From Cephalotus follicularis (taxonomy: Eukaryota; Streptophyta; Magnoliopsida; Oxalidales; Cephalotaceae), in NCBI GenBank assembly GCA_001972305.1, contig BDDD01001459.1:216702-280701 (forward strand): a stretch of DNA of 64,000 bases. The letters run 5' to 3'. Shown in pieces: positions 10,861 through 24,366 of the stretch. How positions within the stretch are numbered: position 1 is the first letter of the stretch; every line of letters begins with the position of its first letter. A model generated the notes under the pieces. The model had not been told where the DNA came from. It made no database searches and worked only from the letters and a program-made list of their open reading frames with translations. The position numbers and the translations under genes are program-made.

Positions 10861-12382
10861 AGCAGCAGTTGATTGCTGATATGGAGAGGATGGATTTGCA
10901 TCTGTATGTTCGGGGTTCCGAAGGTAGTATTGCTGCGATGAATGTTGAGCCTACTCTTATATCACGGATTAAGACAGCTCAGAGTGATGATGGTGAACTT
11001 TGGGCCTTAGTCCAGAATGTTGAAAAGGGTAACCATTCGGAGGTCCGTATGGATGAGCACGGTGTGGTATGGCTGGGTAATCGGTTGTGTGTTCCGTCAG
11101 ATTCTTCTATTAGAGATGCTATTTTGCCAGAGGCACACAGTTCTCCATTTTCTATACATTCGGGTTCTACGAAAATGTATAGAGACTTGAAGAAGAACTT
11201 CTGGTGGAATGGAATGAAAGGGGACGTGGCGGAGTACGTTGGGAAGTGTTTGATCTGTCAGCAAGTAAAGATTGAGCACCAGCATGCTAGTGGTTTGTTA
11301 CAGCCCTTGGAAGTTTCGGTATGGAAATGGGAGAGTATATTGATGGAATTTGTTACGGGTTTGCCGAGAACTTTCAGAAGGCATGATGCTATCTGGGTAG
11401 TAGTGGATCGATTGACTAAATCGGCTCACTTCTTGGCTATTCGAGAAGACTTTTCAGTTGACCGTTTGGCTGAGGTGTTTCAGTAGGAGATAGTGAGACT
11501 GCATGGGACTCTGGTATCCATTGTTTCGGATAGGGATCCTCGTTTCACATCGCGGTTTTGGAAAGGTTTCAGAAAGCTTGGGGTATTAGGCTCAGTTACA
11601 GCACAGCTTTTCATCCACAGACAGATGGGCAGACTGAGAGAACCATCCAAACCATAGAGGATATGTTGAGGTCTTGTGCTTTGGAGTGGACTGGTAGCTG
11701 GGATGAGTATTTGAGCTTGGTGGAGTTTGCCTACAATAACAGTTGGCACGTTAGTATCGGTATGGCTCCGTTTGAAGCTCTGTATGGGAGGAAGTGTCGT
11801 GCTCCAACATGTTGGGATGAGGTTGGAGAGCGAGTTATTGAAGGACCCGAGCTAGTGAAGATCACTACTGAGAAAGTGGCAATAGTAAGGGAGAGATTGA
11901 AAGCAGCTCAATCTCGACAGAAGAGTTATGCGGACAGACATCGGAGGGATTTGGAATTCAAGGTTGGTGAACATGTGTTCTTGAAAGTTTCACCATGGAA
12001 AGGAGTCCGACGTTTTGGGCTGAAGGGAAAGTTGAGTCCGCGGTTTATCGGGCCTTTCGATGTTCTAGAGAAGATAGGCGCGGTTGCTTATCGGTTAGCT
12101 TTGCCTCCGCAGTTAGCACATGTCCATAACGTGTTCCACGTGTCCTTGCTGAGAGGTTATCAGTATCATCCCCTACATGTGGTTCACTATCCGTTGGACA
12201 GTATTCGGGAGGATCTATCTTGTGACGAGGAGGCTGAGGCTATTCTGGATCGACAGGAACGGGTGACACGTAGCAAGACCGTTTCTTTTGTGAAAGTGCT
12301 GTGGAGGAATCCTCCTGAACGTGAGGCTACTTGGGAGCTTGAGCAGCATATTCGGTAGCGATATCCGCACTTGTTTGTTTGA
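10861..12382 (+). pseudogene. E2 integrase with chromodomain, broken
   Basis: Zinc-binding end: [13 protein letters not shown] (about 11249-11287). Core: MEFVTGLP (first acidic residue is Glu where E3 has Asp), [34 protein letters not shown]. The C-terminal part has GPF, HNVFHVSLLRG and a chromodomain ending ATWELEQHIR. Breaks: TAG at 11484-11486, a one-base loss at about 11567-11571 relative to E3, and TAG at 12356-12358 eight codons before the normal end. The Asp-to-Glu change in the catalytic triad would also impair activity. Confidence 0.92.
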
Positions 12383-12410
12383 GGTATGTTTATGTTTGTG
12401 ATTTCGGGAT

Positions 12411-12436
12411 GAAATCTTCTTTTTAGGGGGGGTGGA
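12411..12436 (+). other. E2 polypurine tract
   Basis: A run ending TTTTAGGGGGGGTGGA directly precedes the 3' LTR start TGTAATAC. E3 carries the same arrangement on the other strand at 40305-40325. Confidence 0.75.
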
Positions 12437-15192
12437 TGTAATACCCTGTTCGTTCGTAAATATATTTTACGGATTTTATGTTTGTGTTCGGACTTTTTAA
12501 TTTTGTTTAATTTTAAAAGTTCGGTTGCCCTGTGTTTTGGGCTTATATGATTTGGGCTGACTAATACCAGTCCAATTTTGGGTACGTAATGCTCTGTTGG
12601 GTTTGGGTTTATTTTATCAAAATTTATCTTCTATTTTAAAATCCCTAAAATCCTTTTTAATTCATTATTTTAATTTATTTATTTATTTCCTTTTTATTTT
12701 TTTTCCTTTTCCTTTTCCCTTCTTTCCTATTTTTCTTATTCTTCCTATTCTTCTTCCTTCTTTCCCCGAAGTTTCTCCCTCCCTCATAAATTTTACACGC
12801 CTTCAATCGTTCCTTCCCTTATTCAGCCGATTCTTGTTCCTTCTCCTTCCTTAAGTGGGCAGATTTGGTCTTCTAATTCCATTTAAAGAGTGATATTGCC
12901 TTTGTCATATGCTATTCTCTCCTCTCTTGCAAGAAACTGCCGAAATTTTGCAAGCAAGAATCTGTGGCGTTCTTTGTACGTTTACGTCATCAACAATCAG
13001 GTTTGTGCCTTGTGAACTCAGCCCTTGATTGTTCTGTTTTAGTTATACTTCTTTTGACAAGCTTTGAATTTGTATATTCGTTTTTCCCTCTCTTTGTTTT
13101 GTTTCTGTGTCTAGCCTCGTGATCATAGAATTGTGGTGTTTCTCATACGGTTTCTATGTCCTTAACATCATTACAGGTTAGTAAATTCGTTCCCTGTAAT
13201 GATAGTTTTGTTTCAATGTCATAATTTGAGTTTTTTTATGCTCTTGGTGTCTTTGGGTCTTGATTCCTGCCTAAATATGTTGTCATTGTGTTAATCAGAT
13301 TGTCAGTACGTTTTATGCACATATATATGTCACAAACTGGGTTTATAACATCCGTATTTAATAAATGACAGAATCTGGATACATATATATGCATTGTCTT
13401 CTTGCTTCCTATTGTAAGTTAAACCACTGTCAGGTTGTTTTCTTGTCAAATCTGTGTTTTTATGTCACCTACAAGTCATATATGATCACATGTTTATGTC
13501 CATATGTCTCTAGTTTATTGTAGAAACCATTTGAACAATTTTCAGTATTGAATTGTCGAATTTCCAACTGTTCTGTCGCCCAGAACAGTCGGCTGTATCT
13601 GTGGACAGTCGGCTGGAATGGATGAGTAGCCGACTGCCATATGAATGCAGTCGACTACCTTAGGTTGAGTAGTTGACTGGATGTATGAACCAGTCGACTG
13701 CCTGCACTTTAGTTTGAGTAGTCGACTGGACCTTATGAATAGTCGGCTGTCTTGCTTCCCCAGTCAACTGGAGCCCTGTATTAGTCGACTGTTTTGCCCA
13801 CAAATGTACTGTTTTCAACTGTTTTAATCCGTTTGATCCTCGAATCGATCCGAGTCTTTTCCAAACACTGTTAAGAGTCTGTTTAATACTTCTGATGTGT
13901 TTTGGACTCTTATACGTATGATTTTGAATGTTTTTTTTAGATTGATTGTGATTCAAGTGATGTTTGGTTTAAGTCATCTATTCTTAAGTACTTTGTGAGC
14001 GCATAAGGTACGGATTTTCTGTTCCTTGGCTATCTGATGTTCGAACTGAAAACTATTTTGCTAAGCATCTTCGTTTATGAAATAAACGATGTTTTATGGT
14101 TTTGACACATTTCGAATATAAAGTTGGTTTGACATTTTAAATGATTCTGACTTTAGACATATGATATGAAATGATACGATATGTTATGGAATGTATGTTA
14201 TGATACCGTTGTGAGCGGTTTTCGAATATGTTAGGTGAAAACATATTTTATGTGATTTTAAATTTATTTTGATAAATCAATGTTTTTGAAATACTGAGTA
14301 TTGTACCCACGTATGGGGCGTACCATAGGCACGTCGTAGGCCTGGCACAGGGACGTGACATTCCCGTAGCGGTGCGATTAGACTACGGCGTCTCTGAGTG
14401 TATGAATAAATACCATGAGGTGGATTTATGGATCCGCTATGTATGATAGAGGTGTATGAATCGATTCTAGTTTATGTGATCTGAGGTGTGATCAGATATG
14501 TAATCCGAGGTGTGATCGGATATGTGTATGTGAGAATTGACTTGTGTAGTGCCGTACATTTCAATTCTAGTGGGCATGTGGAATTAGCGCCTCCCTTGCC
14601 AAATTTATGATATGTGATATGCATGTGACTCAGTATGACCTATGATTTGTGATTTAAGATTTGTAAATCGAAAATAATGTTTTGAAATGTTCCGTAATTG
14701 TGTCGAAAGATATGCAATTGTTATTTGAATATGATTAAACTGTTTTAACTGTTTAAGATTTCTGTTACGTTATTATTGAAATATTAATGTTTTTAAATTA
14801 TCGTTTACTGTTTTTATTTTTCCCTTATCCGTGCTGAGGTTTGCTCAGCCGCGTTTTTGTTTCCATGCAGCAGGTTTTCAGGAGCAGCGGGGGAAAGTGT
14901 GACGAGTGATGACCACCTTTTGTGATAGGATCCCTAGGAGTGTGATCCTTGTTTTGTATCAAGTGGTCATGAATATTTTTGAGAAACAATGATATTTATG
15001 TTTTCAGCTCCTAAATTTGGAACTTAATTATGTTTTAGGTTGTTTCACGAAACACTTAATTGTTAAGTTTTTAATGTTTCACATATGATAAGACTGCCAC
15101 GTTTTTGGCTAATAAAGTAATGATATGATTTGTTAACTAATGTTATGCATGATATGACCCTGTGACGACTCCCGCCGTCCGGGGGTGTTACA
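12437..15192 (+). repeat. E2 3' LTR
   Basis: 2,756 bp, collinear with the 5' LTR. It carries the same pyrimidine tract, the palindrome cluster at about 13583-13795 (around ten copies) and the same conserved blocks (about 14310-14400 and 14830-14890). It ends TGTTACA and is followed by the target duplication TTTAC. Confidence 0.95.
13583..13795 (+). repeat. Palindrome cluster in E2 3' LTR
   Basis: About ten copies of CAGTCGACTG and variants. One stretch (about 13737-13770) holds two copies missing from the 5' LTR. Confidence 0.87.
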
Positions 15193-15197
15193 TTTAC
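15193..15197. repeat. Target-site duplication of E2, right (TTTAC)
   Basis: Pairs with 4951-4955. Confidence 0.95.
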
Positions 15198-15784
15198 TGC
15201 TTGTGTTGATATAACTTATGAGGTTATACTTATACTGTGAACATGCACATATTTTTATATGTACAAACGGAGATATAGTTATTGTGAGAATTACATGTCA
15301 TACTGCATCACTATGCATTCATTAATGATACGCATTACCTTGACCTTGAACTGTATACATAAACTTTTCTACTTAGCCGAGTGAGGACAAAGGCTAACCC
15401 CCTACTGTAACAGATTGATGGAGTGGGTTTTGATATGGAGCACACAAGGAGACTTAAGGAGAAGACTAAGCTATTTCTCTTGTTTTATGTACTGAATGAA
15501 CAATGACTATGTAAACTGGATTATTGTAATGTTGATTTATTTTATCTCATACTTTATTATCACGCTCCGTTTTGGGTGATCGACAGTGATGGGGTTTATA
15601 TATAAACTTGTTGGGCATCACGTAGTATGGGATGGGTGATGTATGTTTAAATTCAGCTTTTACATGAATGTTTCCTCTATTGAGAAATTTATTTTTTGGT
15701 AAATTTGCATGAGCTGGATTATATATTATGTTGATTGCCTTACCGCTTTATATGTTGTCTTAATGTGGAAACGGGGGCGTGCCA
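15198..15784 (+). repeat. E1 3' LTR, remainder after the E2 insertion
   Basis: Continues the E1 LTR. It probably ends at 15783-15784 (GGGGGCGTGCCA), because the next base starts sequence aligning to an unrelated minus-strand LTR (compare about 51684 onward). No coding frame is recognisable. The 5' LTR needed to fix the end is outside the window. Confidence 0.7.
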
Positions 15785-15879
15785 GTGATCCTCTGATATA
15801 AGGGTAAATCTCTCATCACACATGCCCTGGATGCTCCGGATAACCTGCCGCAAGGAAAGAAAAACACGGAAGAGCAAAC
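15785..15879 (-). repeat. E0: fragment of minus-strand gypsy LTR (piece 1)
   Basis: Matches, base for base with scattered changes, the solo LTR E7 at about 51684-51770 (CCTCTGA, CTCTCATCACAC, ATGGAAAAC-like block). The last five bases, CAAAC, are the left target duplication of copia E4. Joined to 25869 the conserved AGCAAACCTCAGTACGG string is restored. Confidence 0.85.
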
Positions 15880-16805
15880 TGTTGGAAACCTGGCAAGGGT
15901 TTCCAGTCGATTTGGTCCTAGGACGCAAGTGTGTAAAATTTTAATTTTTTAAAAACAGCAAGACAGAGAGTCATGGTCCACACTTACATCTTAGTACCAA
16001 ATTGAAAAGCCTAGAATCTCCATTTAATTAACAATCGAACTAAAACAAGAACAAGCATGCACTAAAAGATAAACCGAACACACGTTGGTAACAATAAAAG
16101 TAAGAGCAAAGAAATCATACAAACTTTGGAGGCTCCACTACTTTGCCGCTATGTGCTTGCAGTAGCAACTGCCGGTCACCGCTACCACAGCCGGATTTCA
16201 TACAGTCTACATTAGGTCCGATCTTGACACCATCGGACTCAGAAGAAACTGCTTTACCTGTTTCTCAAGAAGACGGGCCAGAAAGCGCACTGAAACTAAT
16301 CGGAACAGCAGATAGGGGAGGCAAAACGCACTAAGTTCGGACTCAGTACGACTCGGTCAACTCGTCATTGACCGACTGCTACATATGTGGACACCAACAC
16401 CCCAAAGAACACACTGGTGGCTGAGACTCGGCAAGACGCGGCCAGGAACACCAAGAACGGCCGGCGGCGAGTAAGAGGGTTGACTCGCCATTCCTCATCA
16501 GCGGCGCCAAGCCACGAAACGGCTCAGCGACACCAGCCCGACACACCCCAACCCATGACTCGCCATGACTCGACGCGGAACGTCGCTCGCCTTCTCACGG
16601 CCACCGGCGCAAAGCGCCGGCTTCTCCTCTAGCCACAATGCGCCCCTGCGCAGTGACGCGTGAAGTGTCTCTCTCTCTCTCTCTCTCTCTCGACTAAAAC
16701 GCACACCAGGTGCTGGGAGAGAAAATGAGGGAGAGTGTGTGAGAGAGATTAAGAGGGAGTTTTTTTTAAAAAAGATTTTAAAATTCATTTTGACTTAATA
16801 AAAAT

Positions 16806-16843
<38 letters not shown>

Positions 16844-18228
16844 CCTATTTTTCTCCTTATATATAATTTTAAAGTCTCTTTCAAAATTAAAATGTTTCTC
16901 CCATTTGTAAATTAAAGACTCTCGCTTTAATTTTGATTTAATAAAATTAAATCATGCTCTGGATTTAAACCTTTTATATATCAAGATGACTATTAGTGGA
17001 ACGAAAAACAAACCACTAATGTCAAAATAATATATACTAGTTAAAAACTAGATTTACCACCAAGCGAGCATGTGTGCAGCATGTGTCGCTTTTCCAATAA
17101 TCGGGCGGGACTCGAAAGCCCGATGGTTTTCCAGTACGATGATAAATTTCCCAGAACATCCCGTCGTTTTGGTACGACTATCCTGCTAATAGTCCCGGTA
17201 TGATCTATAATCACCTCTGGATCCGCGGACCAAAATGTACCATATCTATCATTCGTTAACCAGTTCCCCAGTACTTTATCACGGTCATCGGTTTGCGTGC
17301 CATGTATCCTTCGTCATCTCGGCTCTGACCGCGGACAAGGGTTTGGATAAATTTCACCCCTAGGTAAAACTGCGATAACTATAATTCTATGAACGCACTG
17401 AGACTATGGAAGATATCCCCGTAAACCTCGCGTTCCAAATCTCCCAGTACCCGCTCGGGATTTTAAGTGTTCAACAGTCATAGATGTTATAGAGCCTATA
17501 ACCCCCAACACGGGTGTGACGATCCCAACTTGTGAACTCGCCCATACATCTCAATGCAGCTACCAAAAGGCCCAAAGACAACCCTTTTTCCAGCACGTGG
17601 CTAGTGCTTGGGATGGCAAAAATCAAAGCCAGGCAATTACTACACAATGCATGCTAGCTGCTCAGGTCTAACGATACAACGTAAATCATGTATGATCTAC
17701 TAGTCACCTTTGACTAAGCACTACCGCGACAACAGGAACGCTATTGACAGAGGTGTTGACTCTCCAAATAGATAACCTATGGTGGGTCGGTATAGTGTCG
17801 TGCCGCTGTACGCACCCTGCATCATCTTTAGGGTAAAACCCAAATGGCATTGAGATGATCCATCCTCCTTTACCATTCGGAGCTATCATAATATGACAAG
17901 TCTTTGCGGTTCATCAATTCCCTTAGAGACTAAACCTATGACTTGGAACTTTTGTCACAAGGGAGTAAGGATCTCATTCTCATAACCTCTCAGGCACGAG
18001 ATCCAACCCTTTACGGACAGGACGCTATATGTCTATTCAGGTGACATGATGATCAACTAATCCGGTTAGACGTTATTGGATAATACATATAGCCAATGCC
18101 AATCTTTTATTTAAAATGCACAATAAAACATTAATGGAACTAAGAATGTACGATTCAAGAGTGTGTCATATGTCAACAACATATGTCTGCAGCCTTCTCG
18201 TGGAATGCAGGGACACCCTAATCTAACA
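15880..18228 (-). repeat. E4 3' LTR
   Basis: 2,349 bp, collinear with 23297-25863. On the minus strand it starts TGTTAGATTAGGG and ends in ...CAACA. It includes two CT microsatellite runs (about 16669-16694 and 16812-16842). Open frames here have no domain. Confidence 0.93.
16665..16842. repeat. CT/GA microsatellites in the E4 3' LTR
   Basis: Two separate runs of CT dinucleotides, each about 25-30 bp. Matching runs occur in the 5' LTR at about 24323-24363 and 24465-24482, with different lengths. Confidence 0.9.
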
Positions 18229-18242
18229 ATCTCCCACTTGGC
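18229..18242 (-). other. E4 polypurine tract
   Basis: On the minus strand CCAAGTGGGAGAT directly precedes the LTR start TGTTAGAT. This is the usual copia arrangement and recurs in E6 at 56200-56213. Confidence 0.85.
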
Positions 18243-18249
18243 CCTCCAG

Positions 18250-20750
18250 CCATGAAGACCTTCAGCCTAAGCATATCGCACTCTATCACTGCTCATGGCT
18301 TTGGTCAGTGGGTCTGCTGAGTTCGCTTCTCACGCGACTCTCTCTATAGCGACATATACTCTCATGATATCTCATATATTTCCTCAATAACATCTCTTTT
18401 AAGACGTTATATTCATCTATGATCTCCACGATCAAATGATACCGTTGTTGTATATGTTTGGGCGGTAATGATACTCGGGTTCCAAGGTTTGTGCAAGCCA
18501 CATCGTCGTCTCTATGCTGCACAACTGGACAACGATGGAAGGAACCTCATAAAGTTCCACAATGAACATCCGCAGCCCAACCAGCTACCATAACCGGTAT
18601 CATAGGTTGCAACATACTTTTATTCTCTGGTGAAGTCTGTAGTCCTCGACTGCCATAAACTCCTGCCACTCACATAGCACATCCATTCAGGATCAACACA
18701 TATCCTAAAATGAATTTGTGATCATCCGGATCACAATTGAAACTAGAGTTAACCCAACTCTTACGTCTCAATTTACTATATTCTCCATGTGTCAAGAAAT
18801 AATCCTGAGTCTTTCACATGCATTATATCCTCTTGACTATGTCCCTATTTCCCTTACAGGGGCTGGACTGGAATCGACTAGCCAGACCCTTAGGAATATT
18901 GACATCAGGCTCAGTACAAAGTATGGCATGCATGATGGAGCCTACTGCCGAAGCATAAGGTTTTCTATTCATGCGTGTCCTCTCCTCATGAGTCTTAGGA
19001 GACATCCTCTTGGAAAGGGGAATTCCTTGGCTAATTGGTAGTAAGCCATATATGGAATTCGTTCCATACCATTTCAGCACTCTACTGACTGGCTTTGGGA
19101 AAGTCCAAGCAATCTACTAGATGTACTATTTAGATCTTCATTCTCTAAAACATAGAAAGCCTCTCCCATATCATTTATGGAGAAGTTCTTGCTTAACTGT
19201 ACTTCAACATACCTACATCATTCTCTATGTGTAGTATGTCTTTTACATATAGCACCAAGAAAGTGATTTATGGGTTATCGTGTTTCCGGCAGACATTAGG
19301 CTTATCCATATCTTTGATAAAATCAAAATGGATATTTCAGCTATGGGATGCTTGCTTAAGGTCATAGACCTTTGGATCTTGCACCTCTTGTGTGAATGCT
19401 CCTTGGATGTAAACCCCTCGGGTTTGGGAAATAAAGATGTCCTCTTCAAGATAGTCACTCTTGCAGACTGTCTTGGCATCCATTTGTCATAGCTCATTAT
19501 CACAATGTGCGGCAATATCAAGCATAATCCGAATGGACTAAAGCATTGCAACTGGTCAGAAAGTTCTCAGCATACAAACCTCTTGTCTTAGTGTATATCC
19601 TTTCGCGACCAATTGCGCTTTAAAGGTTTCAACCTTTACCATTAACGCCAATTTTCCTCTTGAAGATTTACTTGTATCTGATAGGATTTTAAGCCTTCGG
19701 GTGGGTATACCAAGTCCCTCACTTGGTAGGCGTATATGGAGTCATTTTTGGATTTCATGATCTCTTATCTTGTCCTGGAATCAGTGCTCTTCACTGCTTC
19801 CTTGTAGCTGACAGGCTCCTCATCTCGCTGATGTTAGGTTTGTCAGCGCCTTAATGAGAAAACCTTATTTCTTAAGCATTGTCGAAAACCTTTGCCTCAT
19901 CTCCTTTCTAGAGGAGTGACTTACCGAGACTCTATCTCAGATTGGGATCATTTCCCAATTATGTCATTAGGAGAATAAACTTCTAGTTCCTTATCATCCT
20001 GTGGGTTTCTACCTGGTGGAAACTCTCTTTGTTTCACCTAACTCCCACTGCTTCCTGCAATTAGGTATTCCTCTCTAGGAATTTTGCAGTACGCGAAACA
20101 AAACCATATTTGTTCGTAGGGATGGTAGAAGTAATATCCTAAGCACTTCTTAGAATATTCCACAAACCATCAACGTCTCAATCGTGCCTCCAGCTTAGAA
20201 GGTTTTCGCCTTCTTATATAAATTGGACAGCCTTAACCCTAAAACGGTTTAGGCTAGGTTTCCTCCATTTATGATCTCCTTGATCATATGATATTCTCTC
20301 AATATTGGAGGGAACGGATTTCAAAGGAATCCGGATTAGGATATGCTCTGCCAACTGCAGTGCTTTACCCAGAAAAATATTTGGAAGATGTATAAAAGAC
20401 ATAATGGACCTTACCATTATCTACTTCTAGTCATAAATCCATGACTCTTTTTTAGGATTTTAGACTTTTTTTCCTCTTGAAACACTTACCCAAAATCGTG
20501 ATAAAACACCGATGATGGTATTGAAGTAGTGAAAATCTCCATTTGCATTAACCGATATTGGTTCACTACCGTCGGTGTGGACTTAACCTAATATGTCCAC
20601 CATCCTATCTCCTCACACGGAGAAGGGAGATTTGGTCATCACACCAATCACACATGGTGCACACGTTGGAGAGGACTACACGTCCTGGATGTCCTCATAG
20701 ACCATCCTCAACCATTGTGTTTTGCTAGCATCTCTAGGATGACCTAATCA
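18250..20750 (-). pseudogene. E4 pol: integrase, reverse transcriptase and RNase H remnants
   Basis: Reading down the minus strand: integrase zinc end (LGHP near 20745, then PTCAPC and MTKSPF near 20670-20620), core end (MVRSIMSF at 20417, AEHILIR), a C-terminal stretch resembling KCLGYYFY, then reverse transcriptase (VRDLVYPPEGLK near 19725, LEEDIF near 19450, YGLKQAS-like segment, catalytic YVDD reading YVKD near 19240), then MSPKTHEER, YASAVGSIM, and RNase H ending RYHLI near 18440. The pieces lie in different frames with many stops. The domain order proves copia; the changed catalytic Asp shows loss of function. Confidence 0.85.
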
Positions 20751-22660
20751 ACAATGCAATAATAATGAAGGATTTATATCTTTTATTAATTTGTTCCTTT
20801 GAATTGTTAATATAATGTTATGGTAATTGCATAAGACATAGATATCTTATGTCCACGTGCCTCTTGCACTAACTAGAACATTCAAATGTATAAGACTAAG
20901 AATTTATACCAAAAATTTGAGCTTCCAGCTCATCTTGTACATATATCACATAGAAACAAAATTCCATACAATGTTCTTTATATACAGAGATCAAATCTTT
21001 ATTACATAACCATTTACAAAAATATACAATTCGTAAACGCCAACTACATAGTTGTGAATCCTCGATGCATCACCAAGGTGCCAGTCCATAGCTTTGTTAG
21101 CTCTCTCAGCTGTCCAGCGTCTCTCAGCAACCTGCAAAGAGTTACAAATGTTAGTCTCACAATCTGAGCCAACTACTCAAATTGAACTTACATTGTAAAC
21201 TAAATAAAACATGAAAGTCCCAAACCATAAGGTATTTCCTGCTTTGGACTATAGGAACATATTATATCTCTTCCAATTGCCTTAGCTTCCCACAACGAAA
21301 GTAGGCAAACTCCATATAAAACTTTTGATCCTTTCCAGAATGGAATCCCTTTGCACTAACTTCCTCTTCCTTGGGTTTTCGCCATTGGAACTTAAATTCA
21401 CTTGATCTGTCTCCCCTTGAGATTATTCAAGTAGGAAATTGAGACATCACAGATTATCATGACCTCTCTTGGTGAAAATCCACCTTTACAGTCCTTGACT
21501 GGGTGCCATACAACTCCTCGAGTTGTGTAAGCATGACACACAAGGTTTGTGAGTGCATAACCCGATCATGCGAAAAAGTGGCAATATGCCAACAATTGAT
21601 AGGGTACGAGCTCGATAATCTTCGTTCCCCCATTTAGCCCAACTGGCCTTGTGATGGTCGGATACATCGTTCACTAGCTCGGGGTTATCTCAGTTATGAC
21701 ATGAGCGACTCTCATGCTCGTGAGAATGTTATGCTAAATCCGTTTCCATTTAGTGAAATACGGATGTTCAAGTTTAGGAGTGTTAAACATGTTTGATGTT
21801 GGTTTGTGCTGTTTGCCAATTTGAGAATATAATCAAGTATGTGAAAACTAGCAACCTATATGAGGAAAAAGACAGAGAATATTAATAGATCATTCCATTT
21901 ATGTTATTACCATAATACTTGATCTTTTGTAATTATGGCTCCTCCCACTATTATAATCGTATCCCACACATCCAATGTGGAACTCGAGAAGCCTCTTGCC
22001 TCCTAGTGGGGATCGGAATCTATCCCGACCTATCATGGTCTCAGCTTTGGCATGACAAGCCACAATAGTGAATAGTTAGGCTTAAAGCACCATATTTACA
22101 TTAGGGCCTATTGCCCAAAATGTAAGATCCGATACAAGTTGCGGCCTCCTGGCCCATGCAATCCACAGCTTTGGCGTGCCAATAGTATGACCCCAGTATA
22201 AGTCCGAACCCACAATCCTCAAAGAAATGAACCCGTTTTGACACCCACACGCTTTGGCCTGTCAGAGTGCCAAAACATGATTATTTATTTCTAGTGCAGC
22301 TCACACTGAAATTGAACAGAAATGATCATACGGGGGACCTCTGCTTTTGCAATGCTATCCTCAATATGTCCACACCATTCAACAAAAACTATGGAAGGAC
22401 AAGGACGGGACAGCCTTATGTCCCACCGCTTATGGACTTATTATTTCACATGTTTGGAGGAATTTGGTCTCATCGAATTTTATATATTACCATGCCGTTA
22501 ATTAGATTGATTTTATCTTGCAATCCAATTGAGCGGCTTAGCATGTTTGACCTGTTTGGATTGTTTGCAAAAAGAAAACATCCATATCATGCAACCTATT
22601 TCCCACTTAGAAATAAATATGGCATGGCCAGGGACTAAATCTATGAGTGATCACACATGC
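20751..22660 (-). pseudogene. E4 protease and gag remnants, heavily decayed
   Basis: Upstream of integrase on the minus strand I can trace a protease-like stretch (about 21180-20900) and a zinc-knuckle-like FRCGK segment near 21270, matching the usual copia order. The open frames at 22267-22638 (+) and 21486-21674 (-) show no convincing domain. The assignment rests mostly on position, so it is weaker than for pol. Confidence 0.5.
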
Positions 22661-23284
22661 CAATGTGACCACTCGATCTCCTAGGTGAACTATTTAAAAC
22701 TACTTTATTACAAAATGCACCACGCATACATGGCCTTCAACTGGTCTTGTAACTTCCTATATCTTCCTTTACAAGCTCATTTGTTATTCTTCTCTTCTTT
22801 GTTTACAAAATGAAATTTCTCAAAATACATTTAAAAATAAAGAACAGGGTACAAATTGGAGGGAGGGAGAGAATAATACAAATAAGGAATCAATGGTGCT
22901 CGCAGGCAACCAAATTACAGACCAAATAAAACCACAAGTTAACAAAGCAAATTAAACCCTCCACAAAAGAAATCAAAAGTTGGGTCCAGTCCCATAGCCA
23001 GCCATCATGCATAAGACATTTAAAATCTATATCCACTATAGACTTTAAATAAACACAAGCAATTTCAATTTCTGATGGCCAATCGAAATAATTCCACAAG
23101 TCCGCCGACATTACAGTAAACCTCCCACTAGATTATTTAATACCTAGTTTACCAAAAAAATATATTTTTTATTTTATAAAATAACCATGGGAAGGGAATT
23201 AAACCAGAATTTCAGGTACTTTAATTATTCCAAAATAGCCACGAAAATTGAAATTAAAGTCCAATTGAAATTAAAACGGATCAT
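22661..23284 (-). other. E4 untranslated leader, nothing recognised
   Basis: Between the presumed gag and the primer site there is AT-rich DNA. The minus-strand open frame at 22890-23111 starting MSADLWN shows no domain I recognise. Confidence 0.5.
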
Positions 23285-23294
23285 TCTGATACCA
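23285..23294 (-). other. E4 primer-binding site (initiator tRNA-Met)
   Basis: On the minus strand TGGTATCAGA lies two bases from the 5' LTR end. This fixes the element's orientation. Confidence 0.85.
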
Positions 23295-23296
23295 CT

Positions 23297-24321
23297 TGTT
23301 TGAAACCTGGCATGGGTTCCTAGTCGATTTGGTCCTAGGACGCAAGTGTGTAAAATTTTAATTTTTCAAAAACACCAAGACAGAAAGTCATGGTCCACAC
23401 TTACATCTTAATACCAAATTGAAAAGCCTAGGATCTACGTTTAAATAACAATCGAAATAAAACAGAACAAGCATGCACTAAAAGATAAACTGAGCACACG
23501 TCGGTAACAATAAAAGTAAGAGCGAAGCAATCATACCAACTTTGGAGGCTCCATCACTTTGCCAATACGCGCTTGTAGTAGCAACTGCCAGTCACTGGTA
23601 CCACCGCCGGATTTCGGACAGTCTACGTTGGGTCCGATCTTGACACCACCGGACTCAGAAGAAACTACTTTGCCCGATTTTGAAGAATACGCTCCGGAAA
23701 GCTCCCTGGAACTCACTGCAACAGCATACAGGGGATGCAAAAGGCACTGAGTTCAGACTCAGTGCAACTCGGTCAATGCGTCATTGACCGACCGCGACAT
23801 ATGTGGACGCAAACACCCCAACAAACACACTGGTGGCCGAGACTCGGCCAGGAACACCAAGAACGGCCGGCGACGAGTCACAGGGTTGACTTGTCGTTCA
23901 TCATCAGCAACGGCCAAGCCACCAAACTGCTCAGGGAGACCAGCCCAACACACCCCAACCCAAGACTCGCTGTGACTCAACGTAGATCGCCAAGTCACAG
24001 AAGCCCGACGCGTCAACTTGCCTAGTTGACTCACGGAACGCAAAACGCCAGAAAACGACCAGAAAACGCAAAAGAAGGATCGATATGGATAGATCCATCG
24101 ATTTGGCTCCACCCACAGTGATCAACGGCAGTGGAAGAGACGCCGGGAGCAAGCGGAGGAAGAAAATGCATCTGCCGCTAGGGAGAAAAAGAGAGGAGAA
24201 AACGGGAGAGAAAGGGGAGAAGGCTTACAAGGGAAGGTCGCTCGCCTTCTCAAGGCCACCGCCGCGAAGAGCTGGCTTCTCCTCCGGCCAGAACGCGCCT
24301 ATGTGCAGTGACAAGTGAAGC

Positions 24322-24366
<45 letters not shown>

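Larger units (their letters stand above)
4956..15192 (+). mobile_element. E2: complete Ty3/gypsy chromovirus (Del/Tekay type)
   Basis: The element is 10,237 bp with two long LTRs (4956-7670 and 12437-15192), both starting TGTAATACCC and ending TGTTACA, a tRNA-Met primer site, one gag-pol coding region and a polypurine tract. It is flanked by TTTAC on both sides and inserted in the LTR of E1. Gag, protease, reverse transcriptase, RNase H and most of integrase lie in a single frame interrupted by stops; one frameshift occurs in integrase. E3 is a second member of this family in the opposite orientation. Confidence 0.97.

Noticed and set aside
22267..22638. Plus-strand open frame of 123 codons as a gene
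   Set aside because: It lies antisense in the internal region of the minus-strand copia E4, without a domain or start context.
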